NCBI GenBank assembly: GCA_008973525.1
Contig: WACJ01000519.1
Span: forward strand, 1,302,001 to 1,366,000
Source of the DNA: Stenopsyche tienmushanensis
Taxonomy: Eukaryota > Arthropoda > Insecta > Trichoptera > Stenopsychidae
Direction of reading: 5' to 3'
DNA length: 64,000 bases
A model generated the notes under the pieces. The model was not told the DNA's origin. It ran no database searches and saw nothing but the letters and a program-made list of their open reading frames with translations. Below are positions 10,713 through 22,118 of the stretch, piece by piece. The translations under genes and the position numbers were made by a program. How positions within the stretch are numbered: position 1 is the stretch's first letter; each line of letters starts with the position of its first letter.

Positions 10713-13680
10713 TCTAATATATAAAAATGAATCGACTAATTTCCTTTATGTACGAGTGATATGCGTTGACATGCGCGTTCATCGGATTGAGATAAAACTT
10801 GGTCCACTTATTGCCAAGGATTCAGGGGGTGACATAGGCATAGTACAATTAACTTACAGTAGATTTTTAATTCAAAACTTAATGTGTGAAAGTTGTTGAT
10901 TCTGACGTGTTTGAGATTATGCGTTGCTAAGGCTATAGGTATATAGTACCTACAAGTTGCAGTAGGAGGCGTCGTGTCGTCTTCACATACAACACATACG
11001 TCAAACGTCAATGTCATTTGCAGGTTATCCATCGGCGTGAGTCAATTATATCCAAATTATTTATCGCAAGCACTTTTAAAATGCTTCATTTCATTCATCG
11101 CTTATTCACGTACGTAACAATCGAAAAAGTACGTTTGAGTGCTATCCGATCGAAATCAGACGACCAACGTGCGACGACAATCGAAAGTACATGTTCATTT
11201 GAATATTGCTGCATTTCAATATGATATTCATTACGATTACAGTTTGCATCCCAGTGTAAAATGGATAATGGTCAAATCCTGTTAACGGGGGGCAAATTTA
11301 TTGGTAAATTGAAAACGCCTTCATTTCGACACAATGAAAACAAACAAACCTAACCTAACCAGATTTGAATGTAAATTTAATTTAAAAAATAAAAACAAGA
11401 AACAAATGAATAATTATTTTATTTAATAACAATATGTTGACGTTGAAATCAACAATATATGGATCTTCTTTTTCATCGAAAACATTCAAAGCTCATACCA
11501 ACGTCGGATATTGTCGTGCAAATTGTACATGCAAATAGGCAGTGATATGGCAGTAGTCAGTATTGAAAGACTTGATGCGCGCAACGATCGAGTTCAAACT
11601 CAATTTCAAACAGGTCGATATATCAGCAGTGACGAGGCTCTTTGGCCTATTTTGAGCTTCCTAATTCACAGAAGCAATTCGAATGTTGTTCATCTCAGTG
11701 TTCATCTCGAAAATGGACAAAGGCAGACACTGCAAGAAATGTTGCTGCTGAACCAACACTTATGCTGTGTGAAGAAGATGTATTTGCAGAGACATTATTG
11801 TACGCACAAGTTCCTAACTATTATACATGAAATACTACATCCGAGAATTTTCAACGACGTAAGCAAGGGATGCGTGATGAAGGCTATCGAAATCTGTATT
11901 CATCTGATGCATTGGGCCCTATTTACACATTACATCCAAATAAAGCCGAGTGTTACTATTTAAGAATGCTGTTGGTTAATGTCAAATGTCATACTTCATT
12001 GAGAAAGGTCGAACGGAAATTAGAACATTACTCGCCATCATTTTAACCACATGTCTGTCATCCAACCCGAAAGATTTGTGGTAAAAATTCAGAGAGGATT
12101 TGAGCGAAGGCATTTTACACACCGTTAGCAATGACAATTCAATTGAGTTTTCGGACAACATTTTCAATCAAGCTCTGATCGAAATCGAAGACATTTGCTT
12201 AACCATCAACATCAAAGAATTCATTCAACAAGAATTCGTTCTGCACTTGAACAGCAGTACAATGCTAATGATTTGGATGCATTTGTCGAAGCAAATGAAC
12301 AACTTTTGCTTGCGGAACAAAAATTGACCTACGATACAATTACAAATGATCTGTTCTTCCTTGATGCGCCTGGCGGTACTGGAAAAACGTATCTCATCAC
12401 TTTACTATTGGCTCACATTCGATCTCAAAATAGAATTGCTTTAGCTCTTGCTTCATTAGGTATTGCGGCAACATTATTAGATGGTGGACGAACAGCGCAT
12501 TCGGCATTCAAATTGCCATTAGATATGCATTTATTGGAAGCTCTTACATGTAACATTCCTAAAGTTTCTGATATTGCTAAAGTTTTGAAAATTCGCAAGG
12601 GGATTATCTGGGACGAATGCAATGCTTGATCGAACTCTTAAAGACTTACGATCAAATGCAAAACCGTTTGGTGACGCTCTAATTTTATTATGTGGCGACT
12701 TTCGACAACCTCTTCCAGTGATGCTTTCATCGACACCAGCTGATTCTTGCCTCAAAGCATCGCATCTTTGGAGAGACGTGCGAAAACTGACATTAAAGAC
12801 AAATATGCGCGTACATTTGTAGCGTGATGCGTCGGCAGCCACATTTTTAAAACGACTATTGAACATTGGTGAAGGAAAAGTGCATGTTGATGCTACCAAG
12901 TTTATTTGATTTCCATCGAACTTTTGCGTTGTTGTGCCATCCATCGATTTACTCATTCAGAAAGTTTTTCCGCAGATTTTTAGTAATTATAAAAATCATT
13001 ATTGGCTTTGCGAACATGCTATTTTGGCAGCAGAAAACACCGACGTCAATACAATCAACTACACAATACAATAACAAATTGCAAACGATTCTGTTACCTA
13101 CAAATCGATTGATAGCGCCACGAATACAGACCAAGTTATTAACTATCCAATCGAGTTTTTAAATTCGTCGGATCTTCCTGATGTGCCACCTTACAAATTG
13201 GAACAAGACTCACTATGAAGAAACTGATGCCGAATATCATCGAGACAACTATATATTCTTAATGGAAAGTCGAAAGGAGAAGATGTGCTCATTCCCACCC
13301 ACTGATAAGAGACGACTGCAGCTCCCCGTTGGACTTGCATTCTCAATGACCATCAACAAGGCACTTCAAGTGTGCGGAAGAATCTAGAAAATCCACGTTG
13401 GACAGCCGAGAAATTTATTTGTATTTGCTAAAGACGGAAAAGCCAAAACTATTGTCTACCCTAAAGCACTTAGCAGAACAATTAAGTAAGGAAAATGTAT
13501 GATTTTAATAATTTTTTCTTTATATATCATTCAATATCAATAAATGTATTCATTGTCGGTAAAAATGTCATTATTTATATCATTGCTAATTAAACAAGAT
13601 AACTCTTTCAAATTTCAAATTTCAAATGGTATTTTTAGAACTATTTCTTCTGTGGCAGCAACGCGCCGGGTACCAGCTAG
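10713..13680 (+). mobile_element. Helitron with both termini, Rep domain not found
   Basis: The 5' end TCTAATATATAAAAATG follows A at 10712. The 3' end reads CGCCGGGTACCAGCTAG and is followed by T at 13681. TC start, CTAG end and insertion between A and T are hallmarks of Helitrons. The element is 2968 bp, shorter than usual autonomous copies of 5-6 kb. It holds Pif1-type helicase remains (11500-13490), but I find no HUH Rep nuclease motif in the 500-odd bases before them, so an internal deletion probably removed it. The 5' region is shared with arrays at 34.1-34.4 and 43.1-43.4 kb. Confidence 0.8.
11500..13490 (+). pseudogene. Helitron Pif1-type helicase remains
   Basis: N-side block GRYISSDEALWPILSFLIHR then VVHLSVHLENGQR (11600-11730) is the conserved region between Rep and helicase in animal Helitrons. 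Walker A APGGTGKTYL lies near 12370, Walker B IIWDEC near 12605, and motif III LLCGDFRQPLPV near 12690. The C-terminal motifs LAFSMTINKA (about 13340) and RNLFVFAKDGKAKTIVYPKA (about 13410) follow. Several frameshifts and stops separate them, so the reading frame is broken. In a live element this protein unwinds DNA during rolling-circle transposition. Confidence 0.85.
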
Positions 13681-13689
13681 TAGTCTATA

Positions 13690-14734
13690 TTTTCTTCGCC
13701 CCCGTAAACTAACAACAGCCTCACCAAGAACTGGCCGTCAATCAAATAATTTAAATATATAGGAAATCCACTTCAAAAAGAACAAAGAATTTTTAATAAT
13801 TAATTCGATATATTTTGAAAAGAAGGAGAAGAAGAATACAAGTAGTGGAAAATAGCGGTTCAAATTTAGCTTAACACCTAAAAGGTTGCGCCCCAGGCAC
13901 GTTCAAATTAAATTTCACGTTGCTCACAAAAAGCAGAGGTGCAATTAAAACTGACATTTGGGGTCGCGAGTAAAATTCGACTCTGGCACGCGCTCTGGCA
14001 AGTCTGACGAGAGTTCGTCATCTGTTTGTTTATGGGCTGTAACAATCGGCGAGCAAATGTCGGGTGGATGTGACACTTTCGCGAGCGCCCCGGGCGCCGA
14101 TAATACACGGGGCTGTAAAAAATTTACGACGCCGAGCCCGCTGTGCTTTATATATTAAGTCTATTTATGGGCAAAGTTTCAGGCTCGCGACACATTTCAG
14201 GCTTTACGGCGCGCCAGCCTTTTACATGCAGGCATAATTTTAATGCGAGAAATACTCTATCGGATCGCACGCGTAACGCACCATTGTAGATAGCTGATGC
14301 TGAGCAGACTTCCATCCACTTTCTCAAACTTGAAAGTCGTCCAGTTTCATCATAATCAGAAATATTATTCATGAGGTGGAATTACTTTCGGAGGCAACAT
14401 TAATAGTGTTTCGTGGCCCGTAGTCGGCCAAGTTGTTTCAAAGCATCTTTCATGTACGAGCTTAACAGCTGCAAATGGCTTAGTTGCATGTTTATTATTA
14501 AGTCATTTCCCGTCCTTTGTACATCTTGTTGCTTTGGCTTTTAGCCGAAAAATAAAGAAAAGTCCTTTCAAATCCTCACTCAAAGGGTCCATGAGATAAA
14601 TATTATACATTGAAATATAATTATTTAATGAAACCAAACAAATATGATCATAACATGAACAGGTACAATTTGTGTACCTGAACAAATATTGTCATAGTGG
14701 AGTTGTTCTTAAACTCCTATTACAAGGTTCAGTT
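13690..14734. other. Spacer with a GC-balanced island at 13.9-14.4 kb
   Basis: 13900-14370 is single-copy and GC-balanced with overlapping frames on both strands, none bearing a domain. The rest is AT-rich. It could be conserved non-coding DNA; no gene is supported. Confidence 0.35.
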
Positions 14735-15189
14735 TTTTTCCCCGGGCGGCTCCCTCCTCCAAAGCGCACATCGGGATGATCGCGCTAACACACGGGTCCG
14801 TTCTTCTTTCGGATCATGTGTTGCCGGACGGATGGATGGGGGTGAACGGGCGTCGAACAGAAAGACTCTTTAGGTAGCTTTTTATTTAGTACGAGAAAGA
14901 GAGAGATCTGGCTGCGAGAAGGACATCCTCCCGCAGTCATGGACAACCGACGACTCTACCCGACTCCCACCTCCTGCGCATCACCACCCAACCGGCAACG
15001 ATGCACGCGCAAGAAACGATCGTCGGTAATTTTAGGTACAATGTCCCCGCAGCGCCACAGAAGATGGCGCTGTTAAAATAGCACATTGCACCTAAAGAGA
15101 GACGGAAGATGTCGCTTTTAATCTGGCGAATTAAATCTGCTCATATTAACAGCGCTATTGCATGGGTATGGTAAATCGCCGACGCTACA
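14735..15189 (-). mobile_element. LTR family B, long copy
   Basis: About 455 bp. Read on minus it begins TGTAGCGTCGGCGATTTACC and contains GACATCTTCCGTCTCTCTTT, a CGCTGCGGGGACATTG block, then CTAAATAAAAAGC as the poly(A)-type signal. The left (sense 3') boundary is degenerate and I could not confirm a target duplication, although ATTG follows the right end. Confidence 0.75.
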
Positions 15190-15535
15190 ATTGTTTCTTA
15201 AGAAGAAGAAGAAAATATATCAAAAAGACGTATCATTACAGAACGAATGGACGAAAAATATGGGGGTGGGCAACTAAATTTTCCTTTTTTAAAAAAATAT
15301 TAAAATATAAATAAAGATTGTATTCTAACAAATGTTTATTTATAAAAACAAAAATATCCCGAAAAAACATATTTTAAAAATAATATTTGAATTTTTTTAG
15401 TGTTTTATGAATTTTATTTTTTGAATTTTGTTTTTATCTTTTTTTTTAAATAAATAAAATTCTTTCGCCTTCAAACTATTTTTTATATTAAACAAAATGG
15501 ACTTATTAGTAATTTTTGATCAAATTTAAAAATGT
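15190..15535. other. AT-rich spacer
   Basis: Homopolymeric A and T runs; nothing recognised. Confidence 0.6.
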
Positions 15536-15549
15536 GATTTCTCAAGCTA

Positions 15550-15680
15550 TTGAAAATCCCGGTCCCGGGATGGTCTAATGTAATCCCGAAATTCCGGGAT
15601 CGAAATTTTGGCTCGGGATTGGATTCCCTAGGTGTGATTGTTTTATTTGAATCTGGAGATTCAATGTCGTGTGGCGAAAT
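15550..15680. repeat. CCGGGAT palindromic repeat, family N
   Basis: Dense inverted and direct copies of TCCCGG and CCGGGAT (GGTCCCGGGATGG, AATTCCGGGATCG, GGCTCGGGATTGG). A second such block is at 20110-20220. Probably a small palindromic MITE or satellite-like unit. Confidence 0.45.
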
Positions 15681-15689
15681 TCCTGGCCG

Positions 15690-16020
15690 AGAATTTAGAA
15701 AAAGAGCACCCCACTATATGTCGATGCACCCAATACGCTTAGCGACCTCAAGCGTCAAGGAAGTGGCGTTAACTAGCTGCCAGGAGAAGTGGTCCTGAGA
15801 TGTCGCTGGGTCACTCCAGATAACTGGATGTTCCTGTTCCTCGCAGGACACGGACTGCTTAGACCAGCTACACAAGTGAATTTTCCCCAATCTCCGAATG
15901 CCTATGCGGTAATCCGTTCACAAGGCGCTCATTCGAAGTGTCAGCTATCAGAAAAGTGGACCGGTTGGATACATAATCCTTGTGGCCACTATCTCTGCAT
16001 TTAGGACTTTTTGGGTATAT
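15690..16020 (+). pseudogene. R1-like LINE, ORF2 end fragment
   Basis: Around 15835 it gives FLFLAGHG, the counterpart of the LTGHG motif that starts the C-terminal zinc region, then a frameshift into a CPCG-type stretch. It ends in the shared block with AGAAAAGTGGACCGGTTGG. The usual Cys-rich order is present but in several frames, so it is a decayed 5'-truncated copy. Confidence 0.6.
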
Positions 16021-18240
16021 TTAGTTTTCACATAATCTAGCTAGTCTCCTCCCACGTTCAGAGCGCTCAGTGAGTTAAAGATGAGAATGGGCATATTTTC
16101 GGTAACATGGAAAATAAATTCGTTTTTGCACCCTATTGTGCGCTTTTGCAAGCGGATTGGCATGGTACCGAATAACAAAACCAAAATACCATTTCCAGAA
16201 AGCTAATTTTTATTTCAATCTATGTTTATATAATGAGAAACAGCAAAGTTACAGACTATCAAGTTTTCAACGTTGCGGATATTGATATTTTTTTCGAAAG
16301 CTGAAAAATTATATATACTGGCATTAAATTAAAATGTACAAAGCTGTTTTTTTGTCTACAAGCAGTTTATGTTAATTATTATTAAATAAACGTCATCTAC
16401 TTTTGATGCAAAGTGATTAGAGCTACGGTAGATGTGGTTAAAGTTTGTAGCACGGGAACTCAATTGTAATTTTTCAAAGCATTGTCAAAATGAGAGAGAA
16501 TCAGCTTTGTATGGATAATTACATAAATAATTTCACTGCCTCCTGTACTATTATTACATGATAATGTGCATAGTGCTGAAAATATTTTAAATTAAATCAT
16601 TATTTTTTCTACGCAATCGATGGTTCAAAGTCACCCTTTTTACTATCATAAATATTTAAAATGTGTAATTAATTCGGCGAATAACATTCCCTGCTTAATA
16701 TTCTTGTAAAATTTGCATTTTATTTTAGACATATTTTTAAATTAAAATAAATTAGAATAACACAGTGCTGAAAATTCATCTCAAGTTTTTTTAGCTGACT
16801 TTAGAAAATATTTTTTGATCTGACGCAATCTTATGTAAAAAATAATAAATACTCTCGGTTAATTTTAAATATTTCGTTTAATAATGCAGCCAATAGAAAA
16901 AAATGTCACGATAGGTCCAAAACCAAAAAAAAAACATCCATACGCTCGATTGTGACATTATTGCGCAAATAACGGCCATAAATCGCATGTAGGCCAATTA
17001 AAAATAAACAAGAGTCAAAACATTGCAATATTTCTAAAGGGAAATATTGCTTTATTTTTGTATAAAAAGCACACATATTTGATTTTAAAATTGCAACTAT
17101 TATTTCAAATGGAATTGAAAAATAACCGAATTTACTTTCGAAAATAAACACAACCATTGTGCGCTTATTCTCTGTTTAGATTTCCTCGAAGAAAAGGGGA
17201 TTTCTTATTCGATTAGAGGTAATAGTCGAAATACGCCCGGTTTGTGAACCAAATAAAGTAAGCAAATATCACTTCTTTTAGGTAATTAAGATCAGTGCTT
17301 CTTAAGCCGTGGAACGATTACCCAAAGCTTCTGCTGTAAAACGAATACATACAAATATATATTATTTTATTATATCATAATATAAAAGAAATGTATTTAA
17401 GATCATTTATTTTAGAAAAAATATATTTAAAATATGTTAAAAGTGTTTTATTACAGGTCCAAAAAAGAAGACCCAACTACTTTAATTTTTTAAGTTTTTT
17501 CATAAAAAATATAATTAATTGATACATTACAACATTATTATATTGGTGATTCAAAAATATCTTCACATTTCAATAGATTTTGTCCATCCGTCTAGAATTT
17601 TGAAAAAGTTGATTTTGTTTTTTTTTTGCATTTTTTGCAAGTTTAAATCTTTAAGAATATATTCTCTAAAAGAATTTGCAAAATTTTAATTATTCACAGA
17701 GCTATAGCTTTTTTCGTGAGGCGGCATCTAAGCCGATTCTAGCGGAATGAAATCTTTTAACAGGCTTTTCTTGAAACTACTTTTTTTTAACTCGGTTGAC
17801 ATAATATTTCACGTTTAAATCAATAGATATATTTTAAACTTGGTACAAATCTCTTTAATATATATAACTATTTATTGTCTCTATCAGATTTGTGTCATTT
17901 TTTTTACTAACTAAAACTAACTTTTAAACTATTTTTAAAAAATTAAAACTTTGAAAAATGTGACCAGAAAATTACTTTCTTTAAACAGCTGCCATTTTGT
18001 AAAAATAAAATAATTTTACTAATAATAATGTAATAAAAGGGTTTAATTCTTGTCAACCAAAGACACTCCCTTTTTTATTATTGACAGGCTCCCTAAATTT
18101 TTGAGATCCAAGAGTTGCGCCTATAGGTAAATTCACCACTAGCATCACGAATGTATCATGGTAACATGAAACTGGCAAAATTTAGTTGTGCATGTCCATG
18201 ACTTCCCAGTTCAATCTCTAACATATAAACATAATTTCAG
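16021..18240. other. Long AT-rich gene-empty stretch
   Basis: No gene, exon or recognised mobile element. The minus frame 16906-17157 has no motif and a composition expected by chance in AT-rich DNA. Confidence 0.55.
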
Positions 18241-18440
18241 AATTGTGTTAATCATTATTTTGTAACGTAGACCCGATCCAAATTCTCGGGGGGCAGTTAT
18301 CCCCGTCGTAGACTGCACTCCTATAGATCCTCCAGGAGATGCCGATATCCCTAAGGCACGATTTTCCAAACTGGCGACTCTCGGGATATCCATAACATCG
18401 ACATAAATGACTCAGTGGGGTGTGAATTTCAGTTCAGATC
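18241..18440. other. Unassigned, GC-richer block
   Basis: GC-richer than its flanks, with a 60-codon minus frame (18211-18393) lacking any motif. It may belong to the LTR element that follows. Confidence 0.25.
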
Positions 18441-18936
18441 TTCACGACTACGTATATTTTTCACTTCGGACTGGCAGCGGTTACGAGGCGTAGACGGCTC
18501 TTCAGAGGGAATTCAGACCGCAATTCATTTCCAACTAAATTATTCGATTCTTCTGAGTTCTCATCCAAATTTAAAGTCGAATTGACTAAGCTATTAATAC
18601 TACGAACATAATGATTTAGCAATGAGCATAGAATTGACTAAGCTAGCTTTCCGCATCTCTTTTATACTCGTACCCAACCTCCCTACTGTTTTTGGATGCT
18701 TGTTGCTTTCCGTATCGCTCTGAAGAATGCAATTTCCATCATCGCGTCCACTATAGGAAGTTTCGATTCTTCGAGAATCATCATCCGGTCGGAGGCACAT
18801 ATAAAGTGTCCAGTGGCGTATTTAGCCGAGTTTAGTCAATTTTTATGAATATTCATTTTCTTTAGAATAAAATCGGAAAATCGAAAAGTTTTCACGGCAA
18901 TGCCAACTTTTCCACGTTACACCCTCAATGCTCCAT
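18441..18936 (+). mobile_element. Degenerate LTR (second type) before a primer site
   Basis: Block GGTTACGAGGCGTAGACGGC (18480-18500) and a TTTTTGGATGCTT stretch recur on minus at 33310-33490. It ends ACGTTACA about 20 bases before the primer-binding site at 18937. A stretch TGGCGTATTTAGCCG (18814 onward) is duplicated at 19482. Boundaries are uncertain. Confidence 0.45.
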
Positions 18937-18951
18937 TGGTGTCAGAAGTGG
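18937..18951 (+). other. tRNA-Leu-like primer-binding site
   Basis: TGGTGTCAGAAGTGG, one base different from the complement of a tRNA-Leu 3' end (TGGTGTCAGGAGTGG). The following sequence, with CATCCCACATATACATCCC, matches the minus strand of 33060-33135, so part of the retrotransposon leader is present at both sites. Confidence 0.6.
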
Positions 18952-19044
18952 CATATAATACATCCCACATATACATCCCATCATATTGTACATATTCCAT
19001 ACAAGCAATACATCCCAAAATAGATTAGTAATGTTGAAGCAGGG

Positions 19045-19480
19045 TCGCTATCGGAGGCAGAATCCCCGGACGGCTCCCCGCCCCCACGTGCTCGTCGGGA
19101 TGGCCATGCTAACGCACGGGTTCGTTCTTCTATCAGATCGTGATGTTGCTGGACGAATAGATGGAAAGACTCTTTTCTCTAAATAGCTATATATTCTACA
19201 CGAGAGCCAGAGAGAGAGATAGTTCTGGCTGCAGGAGGGACGACCCAAGACGTCAAGGCTAACTGACGACTCTCCCGACTCCCGCCTCCTGCGCGTCACT
19301 CCCCAACCGGCAACGGTGCACGCGCAAGAAGCGATCCGTCGGTATGCAGGTGCAATGTCTCCGCAGGACTACAAGAGATGGCGCTGTTAAAATAACATAT
19401 TGCACCTGAAGAGAGATGGAAGATGTCGCTGTTAACAGCGCTACTACGTGGGGATTGTAATCGCCCACGCAAGAGATTCA
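19045..19480 (-). mobile_element. LTR family B copy
   Basis: Colinear with 14735-15189 and 58012-58349, including GCACGCGCAAGAAGCGATCC, AGATGGCGCTGTTAA and GAGAGATGGAAGATGTCGCT. It is flanked on the right by the duplicated TGGCGTATTTAGCCG segment. Target duplication not confirmed. Confidence 0.75.
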
Positions 19481-19481
19481 A

Positions 19482-19580
19482 TGGCGTATTTAGCCGGGTA
19501 TAGTCAATTTTTATGATTTATTTTTAGAATAAATTCGGATAATTAAATGCTTTCACAGCAACTCCGATCTTTATACGTTA
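19482..19580. repeat. Second copy of the 18.81-kb segment
   Basis: ATGGCGTATTTAGCCGGGTA followed by GTCAATTTTTATGA repeats 18812-18860 on the same strand, and similarity continues to an ACGTTATA end. Origin unknown; the start resembles a hAT-type terminus (CAGTGGCGTA). Confidence 0.5.
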
Positions 19581-20109
19581 TATCACATTTCCCAAAAGAA
19601 TCCCTCGTATAGTTAATATTCATCAGGAATATGGAGTATATAAAATAATATTTTTTGTGATATGTTGCAGCATAGAAGTTGATTATGTGAATAATTACTC
19701 CAAATGCACGCTTCAAATGTGCAATGGAGTCAGTATTCAGTCACAAATTTATTACATGCTGCATTTAAGCTGCACTCGGTATCAAATTGCTCCAGCAAAG
19801 CTTCATACATCACAAATTGGAAACGCTGCACTCCTGTTAATGAATGCGTTATTATAAACGCTCTTCGCATTGTATTATACAACACGTCCATTGCGCTGAA
19901 TACTTTGAGTATTACCAATTTGGATAATTGATCAGTGTGAATTTGCGCCGATTAAATCGGCGGTCTTTGGCATATTTTTTACGGCATGATTTGATCAAAT
20001 TTCAGCAAACATTATGCAGCTTGATCGATGATCATTTGGGTACGGCGATGCGTGTTCGTTATGATGTGGGTCCAAAATGGATGCTATCATCAGGAATATA
20101 CATATGGGA
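19581..20109. other. Unassigned spacer
   Basis: Short overlapping frames in both strands, no motif. Confidence 0.4.
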
Positions 20110-20220
20110 AGTCCCTTTTGTTAAGACCGGGTCCCGGGAATGAAGTGAATTCCCGCCAAGTGGAAACATTGCCAACTCTGATTTTCTCCGGGCGGAATTT
20201 TCCCGGTTTCGGGATTGGTT
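20110..20220. repeat. CCGGG palindromic repeat, family N
   Basis: GGGTCCCGGGAATG, TCTCCGGGCGGAATTTTCCC and GGTTTCGGGATTGG form nested inverted repeats like those at 15550-15680. Confidence 0.45.
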
Positions 20221-20597
20221 AAAAGCGAACCGATTGAATTCATTCGTACAATTTCAATAGCGATTGTGCGGGCTACCCACATGCTTTACGCTACAACTCT
20301 TTGGAAATGACTGCTCTATCGATGGGGAAATTGTGCTCCGCCCGAGAATTAATTTATTTCTATGATTAAGTTAAACGTACCATTCGAATTAATTCGTCAC
20401 ATTTGAGGGACGCCAGTTCAAACACTATGTTGTTCTATTTCAATTTTATCCAATGCCACCCAAATCAAGTCCGATGGTATAAAACAGCATGATAAATGTG
20501 CCCGGTGTCATTTAAACATACGCATTCATTGACTATATAAACAATGTGTTGGCTCAAATGACTATGTAGCGTGGACAAAATGTCATTCCCACGCAAT
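20221..20597. other. Likely retrotransposon leader remnant
   Basis: Lies immediately 3', in the sense direction (minus), of the primer site at 20598-20613, where an internal region would start. No gag or pol is recognisable. Confidence 0.35.
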
Positions 20598-20613
20598 GGC
20601 ACTTCTGACACCA
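20598..20613 (-). other. tRNA-Leu-like primer-binding site
   Basis: Minus strand reads TGGTGTCAGAAGTGCC, one base from the LTR that starts at 20615. It marks a minus-oriented LTR retrotransposon. Confidence 0.6.
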
Positions 20614-20614
20614 A

Positions 20615-20854
20615 TGTTACATGGTATAGTAATGGAGCTGAGCAACAACGACAACACAAGCGCAAAAAGTGTTAGGTATCGTTCTTACAGATACGTTCTT
20701 TCAGGTACGCTGCGCGCGTGCGCTGCGCCACCTCTACTATGTGTGTGTGTGTCTATACGTAGCTTAAATAAACCACTAGTTCAGTAGTATACCTATTTTA
20801 TTATATATTACACAACAGTCATATCTTTTAGCTCACAATTTCTCTTGGCAAACA
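20615..20854 (-). mobile_element. LTR family D
   Basis: Plus strand begins TGTTACATGG next to the primer site and ends near GGCAAACA. The minus strand carries AATAAAATAGG as a poly(A)-type signal. Part of it, with CCTATTTTATTATAT and TTACACAACA, recurs at 52953-53060. The outer boundary is uncertain, because similarity between the two copies continues past the first ACAACA. Confidence 0.55.
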
Positions 20855-21589
20855 GAAAAAATAACTGCATAAAATCAACCGTTCCTGTGAGATAATAAGT
20901 TTCATTTCTACTGCGCGAAGCTCACAAACATTTACAAGTTATACAATATTGAAAGCTTTATCAATATCAACAAAACTAAGGCGAACGCGTGCTCTTCTTT
21001 CGTTCACTATATGATCGTTATTAAAACCACATTATAAAAAATGTTAGGATTTGTTTTTTTAAATAAGTGCCATTTAATTTATCTTAAAATAATTATTGTT
21101 GTAGGGTGCGCATTTCAAATAAAGAATTATCCCTGCCGCATCCTGTATAAGTTGCATCTTTTTGGTTACGTAAATTTCTCAAGGCAAATATTTTTATCAT
21201 ACTCTCCATAATTATTTTTTTAAATCTACATTCTGCTCCATATGCTGGACGGCGCGTTTGAAAAGTTTCCCAGATGTCTTTTGAATATTTAATACTAGCG
21301 CCTTGGCGTTGTATCTATGATACTTTCTACTGGATTAACACTTGGTATTTCTTTAAAGCCACTCAAATTACTAATTAAAAAGAAGTCTTAAAGTAATTTC
21401 GGCAATGGTATCAATTGAATGTAAATGGAGCTTTATCAATGCGGATGTATACTTTCAGATTGTACTAAGCCTGTGTTTTTGTGAGTGTTTTTATTGATTG
21501 TTTTGGAACATTTTTGCATTTAATACGCAAATATATAAGCGACACTTAAATATAACCCGAAATTTTATTTTTTAGAATCCCAGCACTTT
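20855..21589. other. AT-rich spacer with a TE-end-like block
   Basis: 21125-21150 reads TCCCTGCCGCATCCTGTATA, similar to TCCCTGCCGCACCCTGTA at 62900 in the esterase intron. No gene. Confidence 0.4.
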
Positions 21590-22118
21590 TTTGAGGCACA
21601 CTTCCATGATGTTACTTTAAGTAAGATCCAATTGTTTGATTGGGCCCAAATATTTCGTAAACACCAAGATAATGTGCAAAATGAAAGTCATACACGGCGT
21701 CCTGTAGCGAGCATCAACGAAAAAACATTCAAGCCGTGAGTAAGCTCGTATAGAGCGACCGCCACATTACGACAGTCGGGGTTGATTGTGTTGGAAGTGT
21801 TCATACCGTTATATCAGAATATCTTAAATACAGAAAAATATCAGCAAGATGAGTTCTATGTCTGCTCAGTGAGGTACAAAAGACTATACGGAAAGACATC
21901 TCTTAACGAGTTTTAAATCGCTATGAAGAAGAAAGAGAGGCTTTTTGAATCGAATTATAACCTGCAATGAAACGTGGATTCACCATTACACCCCAGAAGA
22001 TAAGAGATCAAGTAAGGAGTGCAAGAAACTTAACGAAAATGCGCAGATCAAAGCGAAAATTCAACAGTCTGCTGAAAAAGTGATAACTATGATAATTTTC
22101 TACATGACAGACAGAAGG
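21590..22118 (+). pseudogene. mariner transposase, frameshifted
   Basis: Opens with an HTH-like stretch (FEAHFHDVTLSKIQLFDW), continues through a linker, and reaches ITCNETWIHHYTPEDKRSSK near 21960, the first catalytic motif with Asp replaced by Asn. It ends with SAEKVITMIIFYMTD, matching SAGKVMATVFWD, where the second Asp lies. The frame changes several times. A LINE begins directly after it at about 22119. Confidence 0.75.

Noticed and set aside
13857..13870. GGTTCAAATTT as a tRNA B box
   Set aside because: No acceptor stem, anticodon arm or A box at the right distance.
20740..20755. GT microsatellite
   Set aside because: Only a few units inside LTR D; not a notable tandem repeat.
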